From CAYVTD01 sp964454445 (GTDB lineage: Bacteria > Bacteroidota > Ignavibacteria > Kapaibacteriales > UBA2268): a DNA stretch of 64,000 nucleotides. Below are positions 8,281 to 17,503 of the stretch, in pieces. A model generated the notes under the pieces. That model did not search any database. It worked only from the letters and a program-made list of their open reading frames with translations, and was not told where the DNA came from. Location: contig CAYVTD010000005.1 of NCBI GenBank assembly GCA_964454445.1, positions 22,921-86,920 of the forward strand, given 5' to 3'. The position numbers and the translations under genes were made by a program. The stretch's first letter is position 1. Every line of letters starts with the position of its first letter.

Positions 8281-9918
8281 TTAGATTTTAAGTAGAGCAA
8301 TGATGACACCTAGTATTGTAAATATTTGAGTAGCAATGGTAAGCCCTGTCAGGAAATAATTTGTTTCAGGTTTTGGTGGAACAATAATCTTATCACCTGG
8401 TTGTAGGATATATTTTTCGCTTTCGGAATGAAAAATTTGTCCTTGCTGCTTTTCTATCAAAATTTCGCTTTTGTCGGCTCTGTAACCGAAGCCTCCGGCA
8501 AGTTCGATGTAATCGAGATAAAGAAGTCCTTCCTTGTAAGGTACAAGACCTGGGTTCTTGACTATACCCTGGACATTTACAAAATGGAGTTTAGGGGCAA
8601 TATAAAGAGAGTCTTTGTCTTGCAGCACAATGTTTTCATTAAAGTCTTTTTCCCTTACTGTCTTTTTGAAATCTATAGACATCATCCCTCTTTTTTCGCG
8701 AAGATGCGCCCTGAAATACCTTTTTTCTTGATCGGACATATCATTTGGTGACATGTTCGAAAGCCGTCCGAGTTCTGTGTTTAATTCGTGCTGTTGTGAA
8801 ACGCGTGTAAGCACAGAATTGCCCAAAGAAGCATATTCGGTAAGTCCGCCAGCCATTGTGATTAGATCTAGCAATCTCATATCTTTGTGCAAAATTGGAT
8901 ACTTCCCGGGATATCGAACTTCGCCTGTAACAATAACAGTTTTTGTATTATACCATTCGGTTTTTTTTCTGACAAAGACTTTGTCCCCAGGTTGCAGAGG
9001 AATATCGTTTTTAAGAACGGGTTGACTGTAGATGTTTTCAGCCCAGGAAGAAATATCAACATAGAAGGAATTGGCAAAATCGCTTTTTAATTCAAACCGT
9101 GCTATCTCGACAGAATCGAGAAAGGCGCTTTCCAGATTGCCTATTGCAAATTTGATAAGCGTCGAGAGGGAATCGCCTTCGACATATTCAAACTCGCCAG
9201 GGAAGGCAACTTCGCCGCTTATTTCGATAGTTAGATGTTCGTTTTTTGGTGGTATTATTATTTTATCTCCTCCACGAACAAAAGGATTGCTTTTCTCATC
9301 GTTTAGCATAAAAAAGCGAACTAAGTCCACTGGAATAGGATCTGTACATCCTTCGCGAAGTATTTTAATTTTTCGCCAGGAAGCATCGGGTTCGAGCCCA
9401 CCAGCCAAATCGATTACTTCAGAAACTCGGTCAGCGGCTGTGGTCGGAATAGTTCCTGTTTTTATTATTTTGCCAATCACAGAAACTTTAAATTTGCGGA
9501 TCTCTTTTAAATCGATGAAAATATCATCGCCACTATATGTCTTTTTTATTTCTTGTTTTATGACTTTTTCAGCTTCGTCGAGTGTTTTGTCTTTTACGTC
9601 TATCATCCCCACATTAGGAATTAGCAAATGCCCTTGTGGTGATACAGTAACGCTGAAATGTAATGGTTTAGATGTTAAAATAAGGACATGTAACTCATCA
9701 CCTGGTCCGAGAATGTATTCTTTCGGGTCAACTTCTCTTTCGAGCAAACCTGTGTTTGACTGGCTTAAACTTTTCCGTGTTTCATAAGCAAGCGAATCAA
9801 AAACTGCATCGTGAGCTTTCGACATTATGTCGAATCTAATCTGCGCTACTGTTCCTGAAACAGTTATTAACATTAGCAGGACAATAGACAATGAAAACAA
9901 ATTTATGATTTTTTTCAA
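8281..9918 (-). CDS. Wza-like outer-membrane polysaccharide export protein with SLBB domains
   Basis: 545 residues with an N-terminal signal sequence (about residues 1-25). A Poly_export domain follows (YILGPGDELHVLI near 68-80). Several SLBB-like beta-grasp repeats come next (IEISGEVAFPGEFEYVEG, VIVTGEVRYPGKYPILH, VNVQGIVKNPGLVPYKEG). A hydrophobic C-terminal segment probably spans the outer membrane. It forms the export channel paired with the Wzz-like protein downstream. It is longer than E. coli Wza because of the extra SLBB repeats, a pattern common in Bacteroidota. Confidence 0.9.
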   Translation of the reverse strand: MKKIINLFSLSIVLLMLITVSGTVAQIRFDIMSKAHDAVFDSLAYETRKSLSQSNTGLLEREVDPKEYILGPGDELHVLILTSKPLHFSVTVSPQGHLLIPNVGMIDVKDKTLDEAEKVIKQEIKKTYSGDDIFIDLKEIRKFKVSVIGKIIKTGTIPTTAADRVSEVIDLAGGLEPDASWRKIKILREGCTDPIPVDLVRFFMLNDEKSNPFVRGGDKIIIPPKNEHLTIEISGEVAFPGEFEYVEGDSLSTLIKFAIGNLESAFLDSVEIARFELKSDFANSFYVDISSWAENIYSQPVLKNDIPLQPGDKVFVRKKTEWYNTKTVIVTGEVRYPGKYPILHKDMRLLDLITMAGGLTEYASLGNSVLTRVSQQHELNTELGRLSNMSPNDMSDQEKRYFRAHLREKRGMMSIDFKKTVREKDFNENIVLQDKDSLYIAPKLHFVNVQGIVKNPGLVPYKEGLLYLDYIELAGGFGYRADKSEILIEKQQGQIFHSESEKYILQPGDKIIVPPKPETNYFLTGLTIATQIFTILGVIIALLKI

Positions 9919-9991
9919 TTTTTAATAATAGTTATATTAAAAAACACAAAACTAAAAATTTTTTTTTAATTACTTGATATTATAAATAAAA

Positions 9992-10025
9992 AAGTGATTC
10001 CCCATTGTTTGACGGAGAATCACTT
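9992..10025 (-). terminator. Rho-independent terminator of the threonine dehydrogenase gene
   Basis: Reading the minus strand, AAGTGATTC pairs with GAATCACTT (9-bp stem) and is followed directly by a T-run (TTTTTTATTT). It lies about 20 bases after the stop codon of the dehydrogenase gene at 10045 and separates it from the polysaccharide export genes. Confidence 0.75.
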
Positions 10026-10044
10026 ATGATATTTAAAATCAGGC

Positions 10045-11016
10045 TTAAATTAAGCCATTTTTATGTTTTTCCTCGAGGCGTTCGAGCATGTCTTTAGTCA
10101 TTGCATCGAGGTCCCACGCTGGTGACCAGCCCCATTCTTCACGAGCAGCTGTGTCGTCCACTCCATCGGGCCAGGAATCGGCAATAGCCTGACGGAAATC
10201 TGGCTCATAATCAATTGTAAAGCCTGGTTTATATTTCCTGATGGAATCGGCGAGTGTTTTGACGTCAAAACTCATCGAGCCGACATTGAAATCGTTATGG
10301 TGTTTCAATGTTTCGAAAGGAGCGTTCATAAGGTCGATAGTCGCTTTCAAGCAGTCGGGCATATACATCATTGGCAGTTTTGTATCTTCTTTTACGAAAC
10401 AAGTATAGTGGTTGTTTTTAACTGCCTCATAATAGATGGCAACAGCATAATCGGTCGTTCCACCACCGGGGAAGGTTTCTGATGAAATAATGCCTGGATA
10501 GCGCAAACCGCGGCTATCGAGACCATATTTCTTAACATAATAATCTGCAAGTATTTCGCCGGCTACTTTGGTTACTCCATACATTGTTGTTGGATGCAAG
10601 GCAGTATCTTGAGGTGCAATCTTTGGACAATCTGGTCCCCAAACGGCGATGGAACTTGGAATGATTACTCTTGCCATTTCATATTTAACGGCGAGATTTA
10701 ATACATTTATTGAACCATTCATATTTACGTCCCAAGCAAGCATCGGATTCTTTTCTCCAACGCCTGAAAGGATAGCAGCCATGTGGATGATTGTGTCGAT
10801 ATTATATTTCTTTATTATCTCCTCGACTGATTCTACATTGTTTACATTGATGAAATGAAAAGGTCCCGATTCTTCTAATTCTTTACTTGGTGGAGTTTTG
10901 CGTCCTGTGGCAATAACGTTTTCTGCTCCATAAATTTTTCTTAATTCCAACGAAAGCTCTGAACCGATCTGACCGACCGAACCGGTTACGAGGATTTTTT
11001 TAATTTCTTTTTTCAT
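10045..11016 (-). CDS. SDR-family L-threonine 3-dehydrogenase-like NAD-dependent epimerase
   Basis: 323 residues of the extended short-chain dehydrogenase fold: the NAD-binding motif TGSVGQIG near residues 11-18 and the catalytic YGVTK near 146-150, with an upstream PSSIAVWG serine. The run RYPGIISSETFPGGGTTDYA and the MPDCLKATIDLM segment are characteristic of SDR-type L-threonine dehydrogenases, which oxidise threonine to 2-amino-3-ketobutyrate. No 2-amino-3-ketobutyrate CoA ligase (kbl) is adjacent. It is a single-gene unit with its own terminator. A UDP-sugar epimerase is a less likely alternative despite the neighbouring polysaccharide genes. Confidence 0.82.
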   Translation of the reverse strand: MKKEIKKILVTGSVGQIGSELSLELRKIYGAENVIATGRKTPPSKELEESGPFHFINVNNVESVEEIIKKYNIDTIIHMAAILSGVGEKNPMLAWDVNMNGSINVLNLAVKYEMARVIIPSSIAVWGPDCPKIAPQDTALHPTTMYGVTKVAGEILADYYVKKYGLDSRGLRYPGIISSETFPGGGTTDYAVAIYYEAVKNNHYTCFVKEDTKLPMMYMPDCLKATIDLMNAPFETLKHHNDFNVGSMSFDVKTLADSIRKYKPGFTIDYEPDFRQAIADSWPDGVDDTAAREEWGWSPAWDLDAMTKDMLERLEEKHKNGLI

Positions 11017-11203
11017 AAATTTTCCTTTTTAATAGATTGTAAAAAACTACACTTAAAACGTTAATACTAATCTTACAAAATTAACTAATTAAAACTGATT
11101 TTTTAAGAAATAAAATTTCTTGTAACAAACTATTTAATGTAATTCAAATTAAAAATTGCAAAGCAAACAGGTATTTGATTGTTTGTTTTACAAAAAACGA
11201 TTT

Positions 11204-11851
11204 TTATTTCTTATCAAAATGGTGGTAATCCTTGAAAGAGATAAAATCGCCACCCCAGCGCCAACCGAGTTCAATGAATTTTTTATAGATGGGGCAATCC
11301 TTGTGGAAAGTGCCTTCTCTTTTTGGGTCGTAAGCAGCTCCTTTAGGAGAAATCTTACCTGATTCATAAATAACAGGGTTGAATCTTGGATTTATATCGA
11401 CAGCTTTGCCAAAAGCATGGTTAGACAGGCGTTCTGTGCCTGCGACAAAGCGATAATTGAATGCCGAGCAGTTGTTGTTGTTCATAGAAGCGTCGTCAGA
11501 CCAAGCATATTTTACAATCGGTACGGCTTTTGCAACTGGAAATCTGGTTTCTTTTATTAATTGGAATATGGTTTTCACATCTTCGGCTACATCTTGATGC
11601 ACTACGATCTGCCCTGCGTGTAAGCGTTTGTCTGTGGAATAATATTCCACATCAAGTAAAACCAATTTATCTATTAATTCTTGTGGAGCTTGAGTGCCAG
11701 CTATTGCTTCTTCAAAAGTCATCTTGGAATCAACAATCGGCTTGGACTCGCTTGTTTCTGAAAACAAAGCGTAAGAGTATTCTATAAAACAGGTAGTTAC
11801 TATGATAACTATAGCAACTACAAAAAGATTTTTTGTTCTTTTTTCTTTCAT
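11204..11851 (-). CDS. M15-family peptidoglycan peptidase, membrane-anchored or secreted
   Basis: 215 residues from the ATG at 11851; a longer frame to 11995 is open but runs into the divergent gene, and only the 11851 start places a signal-anchor (about residues 7-24) near the N-terminus. The C-terminal half carries peptidase M15 features: a SNHAFGKAVDIN zinc-site motif and a terminal DYHHF histidine pair. M15 enzymes are DD-carboxypeptidases or L-Ala-D-Glu endopeptidases acting on peptidoglycan. It is divergent from the TPR gene with a 51-base shared upstream region. Confidence 0.8.
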   Translation of the reverse strand: MKEKRTKNLFVVAIVIIVTTCFIEYSYALFSETSESKPIVDSKMTFEEAIAGTQAPQELIDKLVLLDVEYYSTDKRLHAGQIVVHQDVAEDVKTIFQLIKETRFPVAKAVPIVKYAWSDDASMNNNNCSAFNYRFVAGTERLSNHAFGKAVDINPRFNPVIYESGKISPKGAAYDPKREGTFHKDCPIYKKFIELGWRWGGDFISFKDYHHFDKK

Positions 11852-11902
11852 ATTTCGTATTTTTATAACTTTACAATCTACAATATTTAAAATTAACAAA
11901 TT

Positions 11903-12931
11903 ATGGCAAAAAATAAACAGGAAAAAGCTGGTAAACGCAAAAACGTTAATATAACGAAAAGCTCTGCGAAGCCACCTCAAGCTCCGAAAAAGCAAGTTAG
12001 TGAGCGCATTATACCAGAAATAGAAGAAAAACCAAAGATAAAAAAAATCTCTGAAAAGAAAGATATTGGCGGCCCAGCTATTGTGTTTAACACTAGCGGG
12101 AACAAATATGCAAAGATTACTTTGGCTTTTGCTCCATTGGCTTTTGCGCTGTTGTTTTTGTTTATTATTTGGACTGTACCGGAAAAACGAGTTGTTGACG
12201 ATTGGTATGCCGCTTTCGAGATGATTCAGAAATCATTCCAAACAGATGACCCCGCACAAAAACAAAAATTGCTCGATACGGGCGGAAAACGCTTACAGGA
12301 GCTAACTTGGAAATATCCGCGCCATGCAAGAGTCCATTTCTTTACAGGTATTTATTATGCAATCATTGGGAAACTCGATTCAGCGGCTTACCATCAGAAA
12401 CTCGCTATTTATTATGGAGAAGGGGCGCTTGTCAATCAGGTTGACCACGATGCAAGAGCAGAGCTTGTCAGGATTTCTACCGGGCTAACTCAACAATTAT
12501 TGCAGCAAGGGCAAGTGCAGCAAGCAAGAAATATGCTCTGGGAAACGCTTTTTTATGCTCCGCAATCATTCGAAGTTTTGAATAATCTCGGCATCGTTTC
12601 CAATAATTCTGGTCGCCTCGATAGTGCGGTCTATTATTTCGATTTGTCGCTTAAATACAATCCCGATCAGCCAGAACTAAAGAGAAACCTTGGTTTTACA
12701 TGCATGAATTATGGCAACAATCTGATGCAAAATGGCAATTATAACGAAGCAGTTAATCTATATGAAAAAGGAGTTGCCCACATAAAGGACAATCCGGCGC
12801 TGTATGGCAATCTTGGCAGGGCTTATATGCTATTAAATCAGAAAGATAAAGCAATCGAAAATTTCAAGGCCGCATTGCAGCTCGATATTAACCATACTTT
12901 TTCAAAAAATTATTTGAAGCAATTGCAATAG
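11903..12931 (+). CDS. TPR-repeat membrane protein
   Basis: 342 residues. The first 70 residues are very Lys-rich and cytoplasmic in character, then a single membrane segment (about residues 73-93, LAFAPLAFALLFLFIIW), then five or so tetratricopeptide repeats to the C-terminus (for example EVLNNLGIVSNNSGRLDSA and ALYGNLGRAYMLLNQKDKA). TPRs mediate protein contacts. It lies 4 bases before the polytopic membrane protein gene and is probably co-transcribed with it. The specific role is unknown. Confidence 0.8.
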   Translation: MAKNKQEKAGKRKNVNITKSSAKPPQAPKKQVSERIIPEIEEKPKIKKISEKKDIGGPAIVFNTSGNKYAKITLAFAPLAFALLFLFIIWTVPEKRVVDDWYAAFEMIQKSFQTDDPAQKQKLLDTGGKRLQELTWKYPRHARVHFFTGIYYAIIGKLDSAAYHQKLAIYYGEGALVNQVDHDARAELVRISTGLTQQLLQQGQVQQARNMLWETLFYAPQSFEVLNNLGIVSNNSGRLDSAVYYFDLSLKYNPDQPELKRNLGFTCMNYGNNLMQNGNYNEAVNLYEKGVAHIKDNPALYGNLGRAYMLLNQKDKAIENFKAALQLDINHTFSKNYLKQLQ

Positions 12932-12935
12932 TCGA

Positions 12936-13934
12936 ATGAGTAATAACCATTCAATAAACCGCTTTGTCGAGTTTTGTTTTCTTGCTGTAATTTTGCCACT
13001 TCTCTATGGATTTATTTCCTATTATGGCTACAGAAGCAATTACTCCGAGTTAATCTATTCAGATGATTTACACGAAGAGTTATTCGAAAAAGAAGTATAT
13101 AAATATCGTGTAGCGGGCAAGTTCTTATATGACGAGCTTTATAATTTTATTAAAAACAATGAACTTACGCCCCACTCCTATTATATAGCAAAAATCAAGA
13201 AGCCAGAGCAAGAGTTGCGAAACGAAGACAAGCGTTATTTTGCGTATTATTTATTCAACAATGTTTTTCTGCTTTTTTTCAGCATTTCTCTTTACTCAGT
13301 TATGAAATCAAGATTTATGGAGCTATCTGGAAAGGAACTTTTTTTTGCCCATGGCTTGATAGTGTTGCTACTTTGTCTTTCGATGTTTGTCGTTACTTTT
13401 TACGATTTACCTCTCTATTTTTTGATGGCTTTGGCATATTTCTACATGCTGCGAGATAAATCGGGCGATTATATTAAGATTGCCTTGTTAGTGGTTGCCG
13501 GGCTTGCTTTCAGGGAGAGTTCTGCTCTGATTATTTCTTCATACACGGCATTGCTTTTAACAAGAAAATCTAAGACGTTTTTTAAGCATTTCCATAAAGT
13601 TGCTTTGCCATTAATATTATATGCAGTTGGCTATGTTGCTTTAAGGTTGTTTTTTGAAGATGGTGATTCAAGAATTTTGTCCGGTCAGGATAACTCCATT
13701 ATTGCTTGGGGAGTTGCCTTTAGTTTCTTTGTTGGTTTGGGCCATTTTGGGCTTGTCCTTGCTGGAACGAAAGCAAGAAAAACAATTTTCTTTTTTCTAA
13801 TTCTGTCATCTCCCTATTTTTTATTAGTTTTTCTTGGGGGCGTATTATTTGAAATTCGCTTGTTTTTTCCTCTAATATTTTTTATAATTATGTTTTTAAT
13901 CACTCCGGAAAAATCATACATTTCAGTGGGATAA
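12936..13934 (+). CDS. Polytopic membrane protein of unknown function
   Basis: 332 residues with about eight hydrophobic segments, one at 11-30 and the rest from about 110 to the end, separated by a charged region at 35-105. There is no recognisable catalytic motif. The general layout resembles EpsG/Wzy-type or glycan-related integral membrane proteins, and the gene lies between a TPR membrane protein and an asparagine synthetase of the kind often found in polysaccharide loci. That link is inference only. Confidence 0.6.
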   Translation: MSNNHSINRFVEFCFLAVILPLLYGFISYYGYRSNYSELIYSDDLHEELFEKEVYKYRVAGKFLYDELYNFIKNNELTPHSYYIAKIKKPEQELRNEDKRYFAYYLFNNVFLLFFSISLYSVMKSRFMELSGKELFFAHGLIVLLLCLSMFVVTFYDLPLYFLMALAYFYMLRDKSGDYIKIALLVVAGLAFRESSALIISSYTALLLTRKSKTFFKHFHKVALPLILYAVGYVALRLFFEDGDSRILSGQDNSIIAWGVAFSFFVGLGHFGLVLAGTKARKTIFFFLILSSPYFLLVFLGGVLFEIRLFFPLIFFIIMFLITPEKSYISVG

Positions 13935-13958
13935 ATTTGTTTCTTTAACAGGTGAAAA

Positions 13959-15881
13959 ATGTGCGGCATAGCAGGAATATTTAATATAGAAGGTAGTGGC
14001 AAGCAAAGCCATATAAACGAAACTATATTAAAATCAATGGGCGAAGTTATTGTCCATCGAGGACCGGATTCCGATGGGCAATGGATTTCACCTGATTGCG
14101 ATTGCGGTTTTTCTTTTAGAAGGCTTGCCATTATCGATCTGTCCGCAGCCGGCAACCAACCAATGCACAGCCCCGATGGTCGGTTTACTATTGTTTTTAA
14201 CGGCGAAATTTATAATCATTTAGAAATCAGAAATCAATTAATTGCAAAGGGTTACAAATATAGATCTGGTACCGACACTGAAACAATTTTATATGGTTAC
14301 TGCGAGTTTGGGCAAAAAATCCTTGAATTGCTTATTGGAATGTGGGCTTTTGCTATCTGGGATGAGGAGAAAAAAGAATTATTTGCCGCCCGTGACAGGA
14401 TTGGCGTCAAACCTTTTTATTTCACTCAAAAAAATGCTTTATTTGTCTTTGGCTCTGAAATAAAATCTATTTTAAAGCATCCTGACATTTCTGCGCAACT
14501 TAACTTCGACGAGCTTCCGAACTATCTAAATTATGGAATGTCTAGCCGAAACGGATCACTCTTTAAAAATATCAAAAAGCTTCCTGCAGGGCATGCCTTG
14601 ACTGTTAATCAAAATGACGGAATTTCTATAAAGCGCTATTGGATCCCAATTAAGCAAAATTTACAATACAGCACATTAAGCCAGAAAGAAACTCAGGAAG
14701 AAACGCTGCGCATCTTGAAAGTAGCTATTAAAGACCGAATGATGAGCGATGTTCCTTTTGGCGTTTTCTTGAGTGGCGGTATCGATTCGAGCTTGAATGT
14801 CGCTTTTATGGCAGAATTAATGGACCGTCCTGTCGATACATATACCGTCGGATTTAAAGAGTTAGAGCAATATAATGAACTGGAATATGCCAGGAAAGTT
14901 GCTAAAATCTTTAAAACCAACCATAACGAGATTTTGATTGACGACAAAGACGCTTTTCCCATTTTGCAAGATTTGACTTGGTTTGAAGACGAGCCAAATG
15001 CCGACCCTGTTTGTATTCCATTGTATTTTTTAAGCAAACTAACCCGCGACAGCGGAACGATTGTCATCCAAGTAGGCGAGGGTAGCGACGAACAATTCAC
15101 AGGCTACAACTGGATGATGCGAGAATATAATTTTTATAATACTTATTGGAAATTCTTTGTTTCATTGCCACGTTATATAAGAATAGCTATATATCACCTG
15201 CTGAAATTGGGGTTAGAACCATTGGAATTGCTTCCGATACTCGAATATTTTCGCCGGGGGGCAATGGACGAAGAGCTTTATTGGAGCGGTATGCCTATTT
15301 TTTCGCCTTCTTTCCAACAATTATTATATGCCAATAATAAAGATCACTTGACAGAGATTCCTGCTAAATATGCAAAATCACTTCACGAAGAAGCTTTATC
15401 CTTCAAGCACGATGCCGATTATCTGCAAAGAATACTTTATGTCGAACTCCAAAACCGTCTGGCTGAGATTTTACTAATGCGAGTCGATAAAATTGGAATG
15501 GCTCACAGCATCGAAGCCAGAGTGCCTTTCTTAGACCACCGTTTAGTCGAGTTTACTGCTTCGCTCCGTCCTGAAATAAGAACTCCAGACCGCAAGACAA
15601 CCAAATATGTTCTAAAAAAAGCTGTTGAAGGCATAATTCCAGATGAGATTATTTATCGGAAGAAACAGGGCTTTTGGGCGCCAGTCAACGAATGGCTCAG
15701 AAATCAATGGTATGATTATGCCCGGAACGAGATTTTTGATTCAATATTCGTAAAAGATGGTATTTTTAACAAAGAATATGTTGAAAAACTTTTTACTTCC
15801 CACAAATCAGCCAAGCGAAACTATGGCGTTCAGATTTTCTCGTTATTAAATTTGAGCTTATGGTATAAAAGATTTTTTTAA
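13959..15881 (+). CDS. asnB: Asparagine synthetase, glutamine-hydrolysing
   Basis: 640 residues. After removal of Met the catalytic Cys2 of the class II glutamine amidotransferase domain is exposed (MCGIAGIF; domain about 1-200). The synthetase domain carries the ATP-pyrophosphatase P-loop SGGIDSS near residue 270. The enzyme makes asparagine from aspartate, ATP and glutamine-derived ammonia. AsnB-like proteins are also common in surface-polysaccharide loci, where they may amidate sugars. It lies 24 bases after the membrane protein gene. The length is normal for the family. Confidence 0.92.
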   Translation: MCGIAGIFNIEGSGKQSHINETILKSMGEVIVHRGPDSDGQWISPDCDCGFSFRRLAIIDLSAAGNQPMHSPDGRFTIVFNGEIYNHLEIRNQLIAKGYKYRSGTDTETILYGYCEFGQKILELLIGMWAFAIWDEEKKELFAARDRIGVKPFYFTQKNALFVFGSEIKSILKHPDISAQLNFDELPNYLNYGMSSRNGSLFKNIKKLPAGHALTVNQNDGISIKRYWIPIKQNLQYSTLSQKETQEETLRILKVAIKDRMMSDVPFGVFLSGGIDSSLNVAFMAELMDRPVDTYTVGFKELEQYNELEYARKVAKIFKTNHNEILIDDKDAFPILQDLTWFEDEPNADPVCIPLYFLSKLTRDSGTIVIQVGEGSDEQFTGYNWMMREYNFYNTYWKFFVSLPRYIRIAIYHLLKLGLEPLELLPILEYFRRGAMDEELYWSGMPIFSPSFQQLLYANNKDHLTEIPAKYAKSLHEEALSFKHDADYLQRILYVELQNRLAEILLMRVDKIGMAHSIEARVPFLDHRLVEFTASLRPEIRTPDRKTTKYVLKKAVEGIIPDEIIYRKKQGFWAPVNEWLRNQWYDYARNEIFDSIFVKDGIFNKEYVEKLFTSHKSAKRNYGVQIFSLLNLSLWYKRFF

Positions 15882-15897
15882 AGGACCACCATAACTT

Positions 15898-15913
15898 TGG
15901 CACTCATTTTGTA
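15898..15913 (+). promoter_or_regulatory. Sigma-54-like promoter of the flagellar operon
   Basis: TGGCACT-CATT-TTGTA matches the sigma-54 consensus TGGCACG-N4-TTGCA, with the invariant -24 GG present and the spacing to the -12 element correct. The only core departure is GT for GC at -12. It lies 48 bases upstream of the flgB start in the asnB-flgB gap. Confidence 0.6.
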
Positions 15914-15950
15914 AGAGACAGTGTGAGAAAAGTGAATTTAATTAACAAAA

Positions 15951-15954
15951 GGAG
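15951..15954 (+). promoter_or_regulatory. Ribosome binding site that fixes the TTG start of flgB
   Basis: GGAG six bases before the TTG at 15961. An in-frame ATG at 16003 has no comparable site and would cut off the conserved first helix, so the TTG is preferred. Confidence 0.6.
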
Positions 15955-15960
15955 TGGCAA

Positions 15961-16386
15961 TTGCTCTATAGATACCATCTGTTCAAAGCAAGAATACCGT
16001 TGATGAATCGAGGGCTCGATGCTTATGCAGCAAGGCAGCTAACGATATCAAAGAATATTGCCAATTCAACTACGCCCCACTATCGTCCCGAAAAAGTTCG
16101 CTTCGAAGAGAAGTTCCATGAGGCGATAATGGTGTCTAAAGGTGTCCAAAGTGATGAAATGCACATTCATATGGGCAGACAAAACCCGAAAGATGTTGAG
16201 GGAGAAATCGAAAATGCCCCTGTCCCAAAGCACGAGATTTATTTTTCAGGGGAATCGCATGTGAATATCGACAAAGAGATGTCCGAATTGGCAGAGAATC
16301 AGATTCGTTACCGTTTTGTGTCCAATTCGATGCGTGGTTATTTCGATCAAATGCTTTCCTCGGTTCGCGGAGTTTCGCTAAGATAA
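15961..16386 (+). CDS. flgB: Flagellar basal-body rod protein FlgB
   Basis: 141 residues from a TTG start. The N-terminal rod-protein signature is present (LDAYAARQLTISKNIANSTTPHYRPEKVRFEEKF, near residues 19-52), together with the C-terminal EMSELAENQIRYRFVSNSM helix that packs in the rod. FlgB forms the proximal rod with FlgC, FlgF and FliE. It is first in the flagellar operon and directly follows the sigma-54-like promoter. Confidence 0.92.
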   Translation: MLYRYHLFKARIPLMNRGLDAYAARQLTISKNIANSTTPHYRPEKVRFEEKFHEAIMVSKGVQSDEMHIHMGRQNPKDVEGEIENAPVPKHEIYFSGESHVNIDKEMSELAENQIRYRFVSNSMRGYFDQMLSSVRGVSLR

Positions 16387-16474
16387 TTATTTTATAATGA
16401 GTTAGTAATTTACGTAAAATTACCTATTTCGTTGGAATTAGAAAGAAATTAATTTATAAATAGAAATTTGACAA

Positions 16475-16960
16475 ATGGCAGAAAACATTTTTGCTTCGTT
16501 TGACATAAGCGGTCAAGGTATGAGCGTACAGAGGATGCGACTCAGCGCAACGGCAAGAAATATTGCCAACGCGAATACGACATCTGACGAAAATGGCGTG
16601 CCTTACCAAAGAGAAGTTGTAATAGTAAGGGCAATACCTGGTAGTCCATTCCACGACGAGATGGACAATCTGATTTCTTTGAAAAAAACGCATCAGGCGC
16701 ATGCCCCGACAACGCAGAATGGCAATTATCCGCCAGACAATAGTGTTTTGAAGGCGATAACAGCCCGCGACAACTCGGCTCCGCGTCTTGTTTACGATCC
16801 GTCGCATCCCGATGCTGACGAAAACGGTTATGTACTTTATCCTAACATTAATATTGTTACGGAAATGGTCGAGATGATTAGCGCCCAGCGTGCGTTTCAA
16901 GCAAATGCTAGTGTTGTTGATGCAGCGAAAAACATAGCAAGGGATTCGCTGCAAATATAA
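16475..16960 (+). CDS. flgC: Flagellar basal-body rod protein FlgC
   Basis: 161 residues. The N-terminus has the rod signature (MSVQRMRLSATARNIANANT) and the C-terminus the FlgC-specific VLYPNINIVTEMVEMISAQRAFQANASV segment. It is a proximal rod component acting between the MS ring and the distal rod. It follows flgB by 88 bases. Confidence 0.95.
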   Translation: MAENIFASFDISGQGMSVQRMRLSATARNIANANTTSDENGVPYQREVVIVRAIPGSPFHDEMDNLISLKKTHQAHAPTTQNGNYPPDNSVLKAITARDNSAPRLVYDPSHPDADENGYVLYPNINIVTEMVEMISAQRAFQANASVVDAAKNIARDSLQI

Positions 16961-17134
16961 ATTTATGAATAAAATAAACTATGAAAGGTTACTTTGCGGC
17001 ATTTGACTGCCAAAAAGTAGATATATAGCCAATAAATAATTACTGTGGTTGCTGAAATAACAGAAATTGTAAAAAAAGAGTTTTTTTTGAACAATATTGA
17101 ATAAAAAATTACATAATAAATAACAGAGGAATTT

Positions 17135-17431
17135 ATGAGAATCCCAGCGATAAACGCTTACACGGACCCACTTGTAAATCGTACAACAGACAGAATAAAG
17201 CCGTTTGAAATTGCTTCAAAAGAATTGAACGCCGGAAATAACGGGTTGCCCGACATAAAATTTAATGCACAAAATCTAAAAGACCTGGTTACTCCAAACG
17301 AGCGCGATTTTTTTATAAAAATGTTCCCTGAAAACTCTGCCCAGCTCGAAAATCACGTTCTTTTCAACAGAAACGGGAAATTGCAAGCTGTAAGTCCCGA
17401 AAAAGGGCTTATTGTGGACGGCAGAGTGTAA
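17135..17431 (+). CDS. Small unknown protein encoded between flgC and fliE
   Basis: 98 residues, no signal peptide or membrane segment. The C-terminal half includes TPNERDFFIKMFPENSAQLE and ends in KGLIVDGRV. I do not recognise the family. It follows flgC by 174 bases and precedes fliE by 72 bases, inside an otherwise canonical flagellar operon and in the same direction, so it is probably a flagellar accessory, chaperone or lineage-specific rod/export component. The function is not established. Confidence 0.6.
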   Translation: MRIPAINAYTDPLVNRTTDRIKPFEIASKELNAGNNGLPDIKFNAQNLKDLVTPNERDFFIKMFPENSAQLENHVLFNRNGKLQAVSPEKGLIVDGRV

Positions 17432-17503
17432 TTTTTTTTGAAAGATATAAATAAATACTATCGATTTTACATGATGTATTAATATTCCTGAAAGGATTCA
17501 GCG

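Noticed and set aside
9071..9787. 238-codon open frame on the plus strand
   Set aside because: It is antisense to the Wza-like gene, whose product has clear motifs; the antisense product is Ser-rich and matches nothing.
9947..9954. CAAAACTA as a -7 element for the Wza-like gene
   Set aside because: No -33 TTTG occurs at 19-21 bases, so the match is not distinguishable from chance.
11852..11995. Longer N-terminus for the M15 peptidase (start 11995)
   Set aside because: It would overlap the divergent TPR gene and place the signal segment internally.
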